64,000 bases of DNA from positions 62,001 through 126,000 of the forward strand of contig NZ_CANMVK010000003.1 of assembly GCF_947501405.1 (NCBI RefSeq), given 5' to 3'. The first letter of the stretch is position 1; each line of letters opens with the position of its first letter. The stretch comes from an uncultured Hoeflea sp. GTDB taxonomy: Bacteria > Pseudomonadota > Alphaproteobacteria > Rhizobiales > Rhizobiaceae. The translations under genes and the position numbers were made by a program. Under the pieces are notes generated by a model that worked only from the letters and a program-made list of their open reading frames with translations, had not been told where the DNA came from and ran no database searches. Shown piece by piece: positions 45,340 through 56,579 of the stretch.

Positions 45340-45493
45340 ACCGGCACACAAACAAGCCGACGTCTGGAATTAACGGCTCGTCCCCCGCCGCCTCCAGACA
45401 AAGGACAAGGGCCTCCCCGCCCCCTCTTATGGCCCTTGTCCAACCAATATGCCGCCATGGTCTTCCCCTCCGACCATGGCGGCTTTTCTTTTT
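45340..45493 (+). ncRNA. Candidate trans-acting small RNA with three hairpins
   Basis: Three perfect stems follow each other: GTCTGGA/TCCAGAC (45362-45368 with 45393-45399), GGACAAGGGC/GCCCTTGTCC (45403-45412 with 45431-45440), and the 12-bp terminator stem 45450-45461 with 45471-45482, then TTTTCTTTTT. Each loop is pyrimidine-rich (CCCCCGCCGCC, CTCCCCGCCCCCTC, TTCCCCTCC), able to pair with Shine-Dalgarno sequences. This architecture recalls the alphaproteobacterial sRNAs with exposed CCUCC-type loops (alpha-r14/CuckoO type). No ORF overlaps it. The 5' end is a guess from the promoter; the 3' end is well defined. Confidence 0.6.
45450..45493 (+). terminator. Rho-independent terminator of the candidate small RNA
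   Basis: 12-bp perfect stem (GCCGCCATGGTC with GACCATGGCGGC), 9-nt loop and an 11-nt T-rich tail. The strongest intrinsic terminator in the window, yet no protein gene ends before it on this strand. Confidence 0.93.
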
Positions 45494-45551
45494 GTTTGTC
45501 ATGGCGATAGGATCGCGGCTCCTGATTCCCGACCGGAGCTTTGACCCAAAA

Positions 45552-46943
45552 ATGTCCGATCTTGCCGCAGCCCTCCACACCGCAGACGCCAATCTCGATG
45601 ACAGCCTCGAACGGCTGTTCGAGCTGATCCGAATCCAGTCGATCTCCACCGATCCGGCCTTTGCACCCGAATGCCGCCGCGCCGGACAATGGCTGGTCGA
45701 TGCGCTGACCGATCTGGGCTTCGACGCCAGCCTGCGCGACACGACGGGGCATCCAATGGTCGTCGCCCACCATGAGGGCCCAACGCCGGACGCACCGCAT
45801 TACCTGTTTTATGGTCACTACGACGTACAGCCGGTCGATCCGCTCGACCTTTGGACCGATTCGCCCTTCGCGCCAGCGATCAAGGAAATCGAACCTGGAC
45901 GCAAAGCCATCACCGGGCGCGGCGCGGCGGATGACAAGGGTCAGTTGATGACCTTTGTCGAGGCCTGCCGGGCCTGGAAGGCGGCCTCGGGCGGGCTTCC
46001 GTGCCGCATCACCATCCTGTTTGAAGGCGAAGAGGAGTCGGGCTCGCCGTCGCTAAAACCGTTTTTGGAAGCCAATGCCGATGAGCTGAAGGCGGATTGC
46101 GCGTTGGTGTGCGACACCGCGATGTGGGATGCCCGGACGCCGGCGATTTCCGTGGGATTGCGCGGCCTGGTTGGCGAGGAAGTCACCATCCACGCCGCCG
46201 ACCGCGACCTGCATTCCGGCCTGTTCGGGGGAGCCGCCGCCAATCCGCTGCACATCCTGTCAAAGATCCTTGCTGATCTGCACGACGAGACCGGCGGAGT
46301 GACACTGGACGGGTTTTACGATGGCGTCGAGGAAACTCCCGCTCAAGTGCTGGAAAGCTGGGAGAATCTGGGGCGGAGCGCAGATAGCTTGCTGGGCGAG
46401 GTCGGCCTGTCGGTTCCCTCCGGAGAACAGGGCCGCTCTGTGCTGGAATTGACCTGGGCGCGCCCGACCGCTGAGGTCAACGGGTTGTGGGGCGGCTACA
46501 CCGGCGAGGGTTTCAAGACGGTGATTGCGGCGCAGGCCTCGGCGAAGGTGTCGTTCCGGCTGGTCGGTACGCAGGATCCGGAGCAGATCCGTGCTGCGTT
46601 TCGCACCCATGTCGAGGCCAGGCTTCCGGCCGATTGCCGCGCCGAATTCGCGGCCCATGGCGGATCGGCGGCGATCCAGCTTCCGTTTGATTCACCGGTG
46701 GTGACCAGGGCCCGCGCAGCCCTGACCGACGAATGGCCAAATCCGGCGGTGATGATCGGCATGGGCGGGTCAATTCCGATCGTCGGCGATTTCCAGAACA
46801 TTCTCGGCTTGCAATCGATGCTGTGCGGCTTCGGGCTGACCGACGACCGGATTCATTCTCCCAACGAGAAATACGATCTGAGTTCGTTTTCGGGCGGAAT
46901 CCGCTCCTGGGTGCGGATACTCGACGCGCTCTCGCGACCCTGA
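45552..46943 (+). CDS. M20-family metallopeptidase (dipeptidase)
   Basis: 463 aa. Metal ligands of the M20 family are visible: His and Asp in FYGHYDVQPV (about residues 85-94), Asp in GRGAADDKGQL (about 124), the catalytic Glu pair in LFEGEEESGS (about 158) and a late His in DRIHSPNEKY. The middle is the dimerisation domain. It cleaves dipeptides or N-acyl amino acids in the cytosol; the class resembles carnosinase-type ArgE/DapE relatives. Start ATG 45552 (MSDLAAALHT) is the family start, although the ribosome-binding site is weak; the frame is open back into the terminator. Confidence 0.9.
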   Translation: MSDLAAALHTADANLDDSLERLFELIRIQSISTDPAFAPECRRAGQWLVDALTDLGFDASLRDTTGHPMVVAHHEGPTPDAPHYLFYGHYDVQPVDPLDLWTDSPFAPAIKEIEPGRKAITGRGAADDKGQLMTFVEACRAWKAASGGLPCRITILFEGEEESGSPSLKPFLEANADELKADCALVCDTAMWDARTPAISVGLRGLVGEEVTIHAADRDLHSGLFGGAAANPLHILSKILADLHDETGGVTLDGFYDGVEETPAQVLESWENLGRSADSLLGEVGLSVPSGEQGRSVLELTWARPTAEVNGLWGGYTGEGFKTVIAAQASAKVSFRLVGTQDPEQIRAAFRTHVEARLPADCRAEFAAHGGSAAIQLPFDSPVVTRARAALTDEWPNPAVMIGMGGSIPIVGDFQNILGLQSMLCGFGLTDDRIHSPNEKYDLSSFSGGIRSWVRILDALSRP

Positions 46944-47172
46944 CCGGCTCGCCCCCAGCATCAGGGCCTGACCGGTCCGGCTGAAATTCCTTAACCACCC
47001 CTTAAATCGTCGCATTTAGGGTGTCATGCGTTCGCCAAGGCGTTCGGAAACGGGACACCTGCTCTCTTTCCGGTGCCCCAGTGAACCGATCACACCCCGG
47101 ATGCGGCGATATCCAGACCCGCCGCGAAGCCGATCCGGTGAAGCAACGTTCGAACCAGCATCCGGACTCTTC

Positions 47173-49371
47173 ATGGCGCGCAAGAAGACCACATCAGGCC
47201 GCATCGAGCCTTCCTTCGAAAAAAGCCGCCCGGCAAAGGCCAAACGCACCGTCGCCGACGAGCGCGTTGCCGGCAGGCGCTCCGGCGGCAAGGCAGCGCC
47301 CGCCAAGCGCCGGAAGAAGCCGGTGTCCAAAGCCCGCAAGCCCAAGGCCCGCACCTCTCGCAGCCGTCTGTCGCGGATGCTGCGGGGTCTGGTCTACTGG
47401 GGTTTCGTGCTGGCCATCTGGGGCGGCATCGCGGTCGCCGGAGTGGTGACCTATTACGGCGCGCGGATGCCCAGCGCTGCCACCTGGTCGATCCCCGACC
47501 GGCCGCCCAACGCCAAAATCGTCTCGGTGCGCGGCAAGATCATGGCCAATCGCGGCGCCACGGGCGGCGAAGCGCTGCTTTTGGGAGATATGTCGCCCTA
47601 TATCCCGCAAGCGGTGATCGCCATCGAGGACCGGCGTTTTTACTCACATTTCGGCGTCGATCCGATCGGTCTGGCCCGCGCCATGGTCGCCAATCTGAAA
47701 GCCGGGCGGATGGTTCAGGGCGGCTCGACCCTGACCCAGCAATTGGCCAAGAACCTGTTCCTGTCGCCGGAGCGGACGCTGGAGCGCAAGGTGCAGGAGG
47801 TGCTTCTTTCACTCTGGCTCGAGCAAAAGTTTTCCAAGGACCAGATTCTGGAGATGTATCTCAACCGGGTGTTTTTCGGCTCCGGCGCCTATGGCGTGGA
47901 AGCCGCGTCCCGGCGCTATTTCCGCAAGCCTGCGCGCGATGTGACGCTGGCCGAAGCGGCGCTTCTGGCCGGCCTGCTCAAGGCGCCCTCGCGGCTGTCG
48001 CCGGCGCGCGACCCGAAGGCGGCCGAGGCCCGCGCCCAGGTGGTGCTGGCGGCGATGCGCGATCATGGTGTGGTGTCCGACAGCGAGATCGCCACCGCGC
48101 TGACCAGTCCGCAGGTGCGCGCCAAGAGCTACTGGACCGGATCGGAAAACTATGTCGCCGATCTGGTGATGAAGCGCCTGCCCGAACTGGTGGGCCCCAT
48201 CACCGAGGATCTGGTGGTCGACACCACCATCGATTTCCACCTGCAGCGCGAGGCGGAAGCCGCGCTGCGCGCCAGCCTCGAAGCCAACGGCGCCAAACAC
48301 AATGTCAGCCAGGCGGCGCTGGTATCGGTGGACGGTACCGGCGCGGTGCGGGCGCTGATCGGCGGGCGTGAATACGCCACCAGCCAGTTCGACCGCGCGA
48401 CCGGAGCCAAGCGGCAGCCGGGCTCGGCCTTCAAGCCATTCGTCTATGCCGCAGCGCTCGAACAGGGTCGCACACCGCTTTCGGTGCGCAATGACGCCCC
48501 GGTCAGGATCGGCAAATGGACGCCCGAAAACTATGACAATAAATACCGCGGCAAGGTCACGCTTTCAGATGCGCTGACCCATTCGCTCAACACCGTGGCG
48601 GCACAGCTGGTGATGGAGGTCGGCCCCAGGACCGTCGTCAAAACCGCGCGGCGGCTCGGCATTGAAGCCGACATGAAGGCCAATGCCTCGATCGCGCTGG
48701 GCACCTCCGAAGTCACGCTGATGGAACTGACCTCGGCCTATGCGCCGTTCATGAACGGCGGCTACAAGGCAACCCCGCATGTCATTCGCAGGGTGTCGAC
48801 ACAGGACGGCAAGGTGCTTTACGAAAACACCTATGACAACCCGCCGCGGGTGATTGACCCCGGCGTCGCGGCGATGCTCAACCGCATGCTGGTCCGCGTC
48901 GTTGAGGACGGGACGGGAAAGAAGGCCCGGCTCGACGGCTGGATGGCGGCCGGCAAGACCGGCACCAGCCAATCGTTTCGCGATGCGTTGTTCGTGGGTT
49001 ACACCGCCAATCTGGCCACCGGTGTCTGGTTTGGCAATGATGATGGCAAGCCGATGAAGAAGGTCACCGGCGGCGGACTGCCGGCCGAGACCTGGAAAAG
49101 CTTCATGCAGGTCGCCCATGCCGGCCTGCCGGCAACGGGCCTGACGCTTGGCGGACCGGTGCCGCCGGTGGCGATCGGCAACCCGCAACAAGATGGCGGC
49201 GACCCGATGACCGACCTGGTGCGGGATCTGGCGCCAGTCCCGGTGTCGCGTGACGCCACGGCGGCGACCAATCCCGACGGGCTGACGCCGCCTGCTGATA
49301 TCGGGGCTGCGCCACCGGCTGGAGGCGAAGGCCGCCGCACCACCCTGCTCGATATTTTGATGGGCAACTGA
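47173..49371 (+). CDS. Class A penicillin-binding protein (PBP1A family)
   Basis: 732 aa. A basic cytoplasmic tail of about 70 residues rich in Lys/Arg, one membrane helix (about 72-94), the GT51 glycosyltransferase (about 110-290: EDRRFYSHFGVDPIG, GGSTLTQQLAKNL) and a transpeptidase domain. The transpeptidase has the active Ser at about 418 in GSAFKPF, SxN in THSLNTV and KTG in AGKTGTSQ. It polymerises and cross-links peptidoglycan. Start ATG 47173 avoids a 49-residue extension of poor composition from 47026. Confidence 0.95.
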   Translation: MARKKTTSGRIEPSFEKSRPAKAKRTVADERVAGRRSGGKAAPAKRRKKPVSKARKPKARTSRSRLSRMLRGLVYWGFVLAIWGGIAVAGVVTYYGARMPSAATWSIPDRPPNAKIVSVRGKIMANRGATGGEALLLGDMSPYIPQAVIAIEDRRFYSHFGVDPIGLARAMVANLKAGRMVQGGSTLTQQLAKNLFLSPERTLERKVQEVLLSLWLEQKFSKDQILEMYLNRVFFGSGAYGVEAASRRYFRKPARDVTLAEAALLAGLLKAPSRLSPARDPKAAEARAQVVLAAMRDHGVVSDSEIATALTSPQVRAKSYWTGSENYVADLVMKRLPELVGPITEDLVVDTTIDFHLQREAEAALRASLEANGAKHNVSQAALVSVDGTGAVRALIGGREYATSQFDRATGAKRQPGSAFKPFVYAAALEQGRTPLSVRNDAPVRIGKWTPENYDNKYRGKVTLSDALTHSLNTVAAQLVMEVGPRTVVKTARRLGIEADMKANASIALGTSEVTLMELTSAYAPFMNGGYKATPHVIRRVSTQDGKVLYENTYDNPPRVIDPGVAAMLNRMLVRVVEDGTGKKARLDGWMAAGKTGTSQSFRDALFVGYTANLATGVWFGNDDGKPMKKVTGGGLPAETWKSFMQVAHAGLPATGLTLGGPVPPVAIGNPQQDGGDPMTDLVRDLAPVPVSRDATAATNPDGLTPPADIGAAPPAGGEGRRTTLLDILMGN

Positions 49372-49436
49372 CCTGCTGAGGTCAAAAAAAGCCGCAAAAA
49401 ACCTGGTTTAACCCATCATCTGTCCGGGTGCCGACG

Positions 49437-49468
49437 CTTGCAGTCTGGAAGCGACATTCTTATATACG
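49437..49468 (+). promoter_or_regulatory. dnaK promoter, heat-shock/vegetative type
   Basis: CTTG at 49437-49440 and CTTATATACG at 49459-49468, 18 bp apart. It fits both the rhizobial vegetative promoter (CTTGAC-N17-CTATAT) and the heat-shock pattern described for alphaproteobacteria (CTTG...CYTATNTNNG), so sigma use cannot be settled. The leader to dnaK would be about 150 nt. Confidence 0.6.
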
Positions 49469-49625
49469 CCACAACGCTTCGGGCGGCCGGCACCACGCCT
49501 TGGCTTGGCCCGTACAGCGCAAAACGGATAACGCGGGTTATCCGGTATTTAACAACGTCCCGTTAGGGGCTGTCGAATGGAACGCCTGACCGGGTCCCGG
49601 CAGCTCGCTTCAAGGAGAAAGTAAC

Positions 49626-51539
<1,914 letters not shown>

Positions 51540-51560
51540 CCGGTTCTGGGCTGAACAACA

Positions 51561-51590
51561 ACAAGGGGCGTCCGAGAGGGCGCCCTTTGT
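51561..51590 (+). terminator. Hairpin after dnaK
   Basis: ACAAGGGGCG (51561-51570) pairs with CGCCCTTTGT (51581-51590) with one G-T pair and a 10-nt loop, 21 bp after the stop. The T content behind the stem is low, so partial termination before dnaJ is likelier than a full stop. Confidence 0.55.
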
Positions 51591-51830
51591 GCAAAACGGA
51601 AGGTGCCATCGATAAGCCTTCCGGGAAAGCCCGCAAAACCCTCTCATTGCGCGCAATATGTCGGCTTCGCCCTCACACTAGGGGTGGAATTTTTTCCAGC
51701 CAGTGACTACATCACGCACACGGCGGCAAGCCCGCATTTGTTTTTGCAGCTTGATACAGCATGAGTCTTCAGTGCCCCGCAGCCTCAAGGTTTGTCGGAC
51801 GGGCGCTCCGGAAAAGAGATGACGGACACT

Positions 51831-52979
51831 ATGGCCAAGCCTGATTTTTACGAAACGCTTGGTGTGGCGCGCGACGCGGACGAAAAAGCGTTGAAAAGCG
51901 CGTTTCGCAAGCTCGCCATGAAATATCACCCGGACAAGAACCCGGACGATACGGAAGCCGAGCGCAAATTCAAGGAGATCAACGAGGCTTACGAGTTCTT
52001 GAAGGATCCCCAGAAGCGTGCAGCCTATGACCGGTTCGGCCATGCGGCTTTCGAGCAGGGCGGCCCCGGCGGCATGGGCGGCGGCTTCAGCGGCGGCGGT
52101 GGCAGCGGCGGATTCTCCGATATTTTCGAAGACATCTTTGGCGAGATGATGGGCGGTGGCCGGGGCGGTCGCCGGTCAGCGGGCGGACGCGAGCGCGGCG
52201 CCGATCTGCGTTACAACATGGAAATCTCGCTCGAGGAATCCTACAGCGGAAAGACCGCGCAGATCCGGGTTCCGACTTCGGTGACCTGTGATCTGTGTAA
52301 CGGTTCGGGCGCCAAGCCGGGAACCCAGCCCTCGACCTGCGCGACCTGCGGCGGGTCCGGCCGGGTGCGCGCGGCTCAGGGCTTTTTCTCGATCGAGCGC
52401 ACATGTCCGACCTGTCACGGCCGCGGCCAGACGATTACCGATCCCTGCACCAAATGCGGCGGCCAGGGCCGGGTGACCGAAGAGCGCTCGCTGTCGGTCA
52501 ACATTCCAGCTGGCATCGAGGATGGCACCCGCATACGTCTGGCCGGCGAGGGCGAGGCCGGAATGCGCGGCGGCCCGTCGGGTGATCTCTACATCTTTTT
52601 GTCGGTGCGGCCGCACAGTGTGTTCCAGCGCGAAGGCGCGGACCTGTTTTGCACAGTACCGATCTCGATGACCACGGCAGCGCTGGGGGGTAAGTTCGAC
52701 ATTACCACCATGGACGGTGCCCGGTCGCGGGTCACGGTTCCCGAAGGCACCCAGCCCGGCAAGGAACTGAGGCTGCGCGGCAAGGGCATGCCGGTGCTGC
52801 GGTCGTCGCAATTCGGCGACCTCTATATCCGGATCACCATCGAAACCCCGCAGAAACTTTCGAAACGCCAGCGCGAATTGCTGATGGAGTTTCAGGAGCT
52901 GTCATCAAAGGAAAACAGCCCCGAATCGGCCGGCTTTTTTTCCAAGATGAAGGGGTTCTTTGACACGTTGACCGATTGA
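51831..52979 (+). CDS. dnaJ: Chaperone protein DnaJ (Hsp40)
   Basis: 382 aa, class A. The J domain contains the HPD tripeptide in [11 protein letters not shown]; a Gly-rich region follows (about 75-115). Four CxxCxGxG zinc motifs come next ([32 protein letters not shown]), then the C-terminal peptide-binding domains. It delivers substrates to DnaK. The start [11 protein letters not shown] at 51831 fits the family; an in-frame ATG at 51819 is possible. Confidence 0.98.
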   Translation: MAKPDFYETLGVARDADEKALKSAFRKLAMKYHPDKNPDDTEAERKFKEINEAYEFLKDPQKRAAYDRFGHAAFEQGGPGGMGGGFSGGGGSGGFSDIFEDIFGEMMGGGRGGRRSAGGRERGADLRYNMEISLEESYSGKTAQIRVPTSVTCDLCNGSGAKPGTQPSTCATCGGSGRVRAAQGFFSIERTCPTCHGRGQTITDPCTKCGGQGRVTEERSLSVNIPAGIEDGTRIRLAGEGEAGMRGGPSGDLYIFLSVRPHSVFQREGADLFCTVPISMTTAALGGKFDITTMDGARSRVTVPEGTQPGKELRLRGKGMPVLRSSQFGDLYIRITIETPQKLSKRQRELLMEFQELSSKENSPESAGFFSKMKGFFDTLTD

Positions 52980-53075
52980 TCGGGCGCGCCGGCCTTGCGC
53001 CGCAACCATGCAGCGCCGGCCCAATCGTCGCAAAGCCCGCGGTTTTGGTGCAGGCGTGAACGGAGAAGGTTGTCA

Positions 53076-53672
53076 GTGCCTATGAATCTTCCAAGCCGCA
53101 TCGCCCGCAAATTCGATGATGAGATCCGGTTCTTCAAGCGGTGGATGGACAGACCGAGAAATGTCGGCGCCATCATGCCGACATCCGGTGTGGCGGCGCG
53201 CTCCATGACTTCGGTGATCAATCCCGCCTCCGGGTTGCCGGTGCTTGAGCTCGGACCGGGAACCGGCGTGATCACCCGCGCGATCCTGGCCCGCGGAATT
53301 GCGCCGGGCAATCTGGTTTCGGTCGAGTTCTCCCCGGAATTCTATTCCCGGCTGAAGCTGGATTTTAGCGGGGTCCGGTTCATACTCGGCGACGCGTTCG
53401 ATCTCGACCGTACACTTGGCGAATTTGGCCGGACTCAATTCGATTCCGTCATATCCGGTATTCCGCTGCTCAATTTCGGAGTCAGCGAACGCGTGGCGCT
53501 GATCGAGGATCTGCTCGACCGCGTCCCGCCCGGCCGGCCGGTGATGCAGTTTTCCTATGGTCCGACATCGCCGGTGCCGCCACGCAGCGGCAGCTTCGAC
53601 GTCATCCATCATGATTTCGTCATCCGCAACGTGCCGCCGGCACGGCTCTGGCTTTACCGGCGGAACGGCTGA
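53076..53672 (+). CDS. pmtA: Phosphatidylethanolamine N-methyltransferase (rhizobial PmtA type)
   Basis: 198 aa. Starts with the rhizobial PmtA pattern RKFDDEIRFFKRWMDRP, followed by VGAIMPTS, the SAM-binding ELGPGTGVITRAIL (about residues 58-71), and the late motif FDVIHHDFVIRNVPPARLWL. PmtA adds three methyl groups to phosphatidylethanolamine to make phosphatidylcholine. GTG 53076 is preferred since AAGG lies 6 bp upstream; ATG 53082 is possible. As I recall, a pmtA gene follows dnaJ in Sinorhizobium as well. Confidence 0.87.
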   Translation: MPMNLPSRIARKFDDEIRFFKRWMDRPRNVGAIMPTSGVAARSMTSVINPASGLPVLELGPGTGVITRAILARGIAPGNLVSVEFSPEFYSRLKLDFSGVRFILGDAFDLDRTLGEFGRTQFDSVISGIPLLNFGVSERVALIEDLLDRVPPGRPVMQFSYGPTSPVPPRSGSFDVIHHDFVIRNVPPARLWLYRRNG

Positions 53673-53912
53673 TCCGGCCCACCTGCGGCGAACAGGGCGT
53701 CACCCGGCACCGCACAAGCTTCGGCCAGCGCATTTCCACTCGAAGTTGGGTCAGAAATTGCTGCCGCTCGCGATGCTCGCCCGCATTTTCTGACACGCTA
53801 CTGATTCAAGCTGAAGTGGAATTGCGCTAGTTTACAGACCGGACCATCCAACTATATGGCGATGGGAGCGAACCTGTAGGCCCCGCCACGGCAACCATTC
53901 CCGGAGACAGCA

Positions 53913-54494
53913 ATGCACCCCAAGATCCTGATCATTCCCGGCTCCAACCGGAGCGGCTCCTTCAACGCCTCGCTGGCGGCAGCAGCTTCGGTCGAACTGG
54001 CCCGGCAGGGGGCTGATGTGACGCGGATTTCACTCATCGATTATCCGTTGCCGCTGGTCGACGAGGATCTGAAGGAGCGTTCGGGCATCCCCGACAACGC
54101 CATGAAGCTTGGCCGGATGATCGCTGCCCATGACGGGGTCTTCCTGTGCTGCCCGGAATACAACTCGTCGATTCCGCCGCTGCTCAAGAACATGATCGAT
54201 TGGGTGAGTCTGATTTCCAGGGACGGTGACCGGCCGCTCAAGGCCTGGCAGGGGCGCTATGTGGCGCTGGGTTCGGCGTCGAACGGCAAATTCGCAGGCA
54301 TACGCGGGCTCTACCATGTACGCTCGGTGATGGCCAATGTCGGCACCCAGGTGATCAGCGAGCAATGCTCCGTCGGGGGTGCGGCCAGCGCCTTTGACGA
54401 AGATGGTAACCTCAAGGACGAGCGCACCGCCGGCATGCTGGCCAATACCTGCAAATCGCTGATTGCCCACTGCACCCTGATGAACAGCCGCTGA
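53913..54494 (+). CDS. NADPH-dependent FMN reductase (chromate/quinone reductase-like)
   Basis: 193 aa flavodoxin-like fold. The FMN phosphate loop is PGSNRSGSFNASLA (about residues 9-22) and the family motif CPEYNSSIPPLLKNMIDWVS (about 80-99) is intact. These proteins reduce quinones, chromate or FMN in the cytosol. It is separated by about 240 bp from pmtA and 145 bp from pyrF, so it is probably its own unit. Confidence 0.92.
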   Translation: MHPKILIIPGSNRSGSFNASLAAAASVELARQGADVTRISLIDYPLPLVDEDLKERSGIPDNAMKLGRMIAAHDGVFLCCPEYNSSIPPLLKNMIDWVSLISRDGDRPLKAWQGRYVALGSASNGKFAGIRGLYHVRSVMANVGTQVISEQCSVGGAASAFDEDGNLKDERTAGMLANTCKSLIAHCTLMNSR

Positions 54495-54638
54495 GCGGGG
54501 CGTTCATGATTTTCGCGCCCAAGATCTTGATGGGCGATTGATGGGCTGCCTCGACGACATCGATCCGGATGCCGGGGCGCCAGACCTTGCGGTCGCCCAT
54601 GCTTCATGCGAGGACCGGATCAGCAGGAGGGAGGCATC

Positions 54639-55367
54639 ATGTCACAGGCCGCAACCGACACGCACGCTCTTGGTAACGGGCTCGCCGATCCACGGCTGAT
54701 CGTGGCGCTGGATGTGCCAAGCGTCGCCGAGGCCGAGGCTTTGGTGGAGCGGATCGGCGATGAGGCGATGTTTTACAAAATCGGCTACCAACTGGCGTTT
54801 GCCGGCGGGCTGTCGCTGGCGCGCGATCTCAAAGCCTCGGGCCGCAAGGTGTTTTTGGACCTCAAACTGCTCGACATCGACAACACCGTGGCCAAAGGTG
54901 TGGAAAACATCGTCGGAATGGGCGTCGACATGCTGACACTGCACGCCTATCCCAAAGCCATGAAAGCCGCGGTGGAGGCAGCCAGGGGCAGCGATCTGTG
55001 CCTGCTCGGCGTCACCGTGCTGACATCGATGGACGCAGCGGACCTGCGCGACGCCGGCTATGCCGCGCTGCCTCAGGAACTGGTGCTTCACCGCGCCGCC
55101 CAGGCGCGCGACGCCGGCATGGGCGGGATCGTCTGTTCGGCCGCCGAGGCCAGGGCGGTCCGTAAAGCAATCAGGCCTGACATGGCGATCGTCACTCCTG
55201 GCATCCGCCCCGCGGGCGCCGATCATGGCGATCAAAAGCGGGTAATGACGCCGGGTGACGCACTCAAAGCCGGGGCCACACATCTGGTGGTCGGCAGGCC
55301 GATCGCGGCGGCCAGCGACCCGGCCGCCGCAGCGCGCGCCATTCGCACGGAAATATCAAGCATCTGA
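54639..55367 (+). CDS. pyrF: Orotidine 5'-phosphate decarboxylase
   Basis: 242 aa. TIM-barrel decarboxylase with the catalytic [10 protein letters not shown] (Lys and two Asp), preceded by [20 protein letters not shown] and ending with the phosphate-binding [15 protein letters not shown]. Final step of UMP synthesis. The start at 54639 is preceded by AGGAGGGAGG. Together with the DUF1330 gene 18 bp downstream it is probably one transcript. Confidence 0.97.
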   Translation: MSQAATDTHALGNGLADPRLIVALDVPSVAEAEALVERIGDEAMFYKIGYQLAFAGGLSLARDLKASGRKVFLDLKLLDIDNTVAKGVENIVGMGVDMLTLHAYPKAMKAAVEAARGSDLCLLGVTVLTSMDAADLRDAGYAALPQELVLHRAAQARDAGMGGIVCSAAEARAVRKAIRPDMAIVTPGIRPAGADHGDQKRVMTPGDALKAGATHLVVGRPIAAASDPAAAARAIRTEISSI

Positions 55368-55385
55368 TAGTGAGGGCGAAGGGCA

Positions 55386-55679
55386 ATGGCCAAGGGATAC
55401 TGGATCGGGCGTATCGACGTTCACGACATGGAGGCCTACAAGGCCTATATCGAAACCGCCACACCCGCCTATCGCGAACATGGCGCGCGCTTTCTGGTGC
55501 GCGGCGGCGATCATGACGCGGTGGAAGGGCCGTCGCGCGCGCGTAATGTGGTGATCGAATTTCCGAGCTACGCGGCGGCGCTTGCCTGCTACGATTCCGA
55601 GACCTACCAGCAAGCCCGCGCTATCCGCCAGAAGTTCTCCGATGGCGAACTGCTGATCATCGAGGGTTATGACGGGTAG
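55386..55679 (+). CDS. DUF1330 family protein
   Basis: 97 aa, a ferredoxin-like dimeric alpha/beta-barrel fold of unknown function: KGYWIGRIDVHDMEAYKAYI, FLVRGGDHDAVEG, VVIEFPSYAAALACYDSETY, then IIEGYDG. Its domain is common after pyrF in rhizobia. It probably binds a small organic ligand; no catalytic site is visible. Confidence 0.92.
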   Translation: MAKGYWIGRIDVHDMEAYKAYIETATPAYREHGARFLVRGGDHDAVEGPSRARNVVIEFPSYAAALACYDSETYQQARAIRQKFSDGELLIIEGYDG

Positions 55680-55714
55680 CGGGGAAACTGCCGTCACCCG
55701 GTTCCAACTGACCT

Positions 55715-56080
55715 TCAGATCCCGAAAGGCGGCTTGGAGCTCGTTTGAAACATTGAAGCCGGCTCCGGCGCTTCCGAAGGGTCAGGCGCCGCAAGGTTGA
55801 CGAGCGCGTCTGGCATCGATCCCGAAAACCCCGGATCAGCGTTTCGGACGAGTTCAAGTGCCGCCACTTCCTTCTTGCCACCTGCTTCGTCGTTACCCTC
55901 ATATGCGACCCTCAGGCTATTGCGGTCGGCACCGTTCATATCGACAAGAACTTCATAGCGCTCACCGGGTGACATGATGATACGTCCGGCTTGAACCGTG
56001 GACGCAAGAAAGCCGCCATCCGAGGCAATGACGTTCAATGGACCCTTGGCCATTGAGAGTGTCAGGAAACGGGCACTGCG
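55715..56080 (-). pseudogene. Multicopper oxidase fragment (truncated at both ends)
   Basis: About 120 codons with strong multicopper oxidase (CueO/laccase-like) sequence from the second cupredoxin domain: SARFLTLSMAKGPLNVIASD, then IIMSPGERYEVLVDMNG and the following LELVRNADPGFSGSMPDALV. The upstream sequence in this frame (to 56212) is not oxidase-like, and the 3' end stops at 55715 before the copper-site domain. The His-rich copper sites are absent, so this is a decayed remnant. Confidence 0.68.
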
Positions 56081-56579
56081 ATAAAGGCAACCAAAAGGAC
56101 GCTCCTCGAAGATAGGCGATAGCCGAAGTGATGCGCGGTGAGCATCCCAAGGCGCATGTGGGGAAATCAGATGGCCGCGAACATGTGTGCGACAATCCCG
56201 ATCATTCCACAAAGGACAATGTTTCCGGCAGGAAGCAACTCTGCTTGGCGTTCAGCGGCTCTGGGGCCATTACCCGGCCTGATCATCATGCGGGATCAAA
56301 CGGTCCTGCATGATACGCCATAGCCCGTCAGTGCCGCGGCTCACGCTGGATTGTCCTCAATCAAGCAAGATCCCATGATCACCAACCTGGTTGGCCAGCC
56401 ATTCGGATGTGGTCTTGGGTCACCGGAAAGACTGACGCCGAAACTTTTAAGCGAGTTCGCGGCCGCTTTGTCATCAAAGTGTCTGCGGGATCAGATTTTT
56501 TGGGGCAATGTGATTGTTGCTCCAAATGTGCCGCACTGCATGAGCTATCGAGCCCGCATTCGTTGACTCATTTTGAAAA
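56081..56579. other. Degenerate stretch upstream of the VWA gene
   Basis: About 500 bp without a convincing gene. On the minus strand 56161-56280 one frame reads a hydrophobic GMIGIVAHMFAA-like segment ended by a stop, hinting at a membrane-protein remnant. Short plus-strand ORFs (about 56138-56323 and 56351-56566) lack ribosome-binding sites. Together with the oxidase fragment this suggests past insertion or deletion at the edge of an accessory region. Confidence 0.4.
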
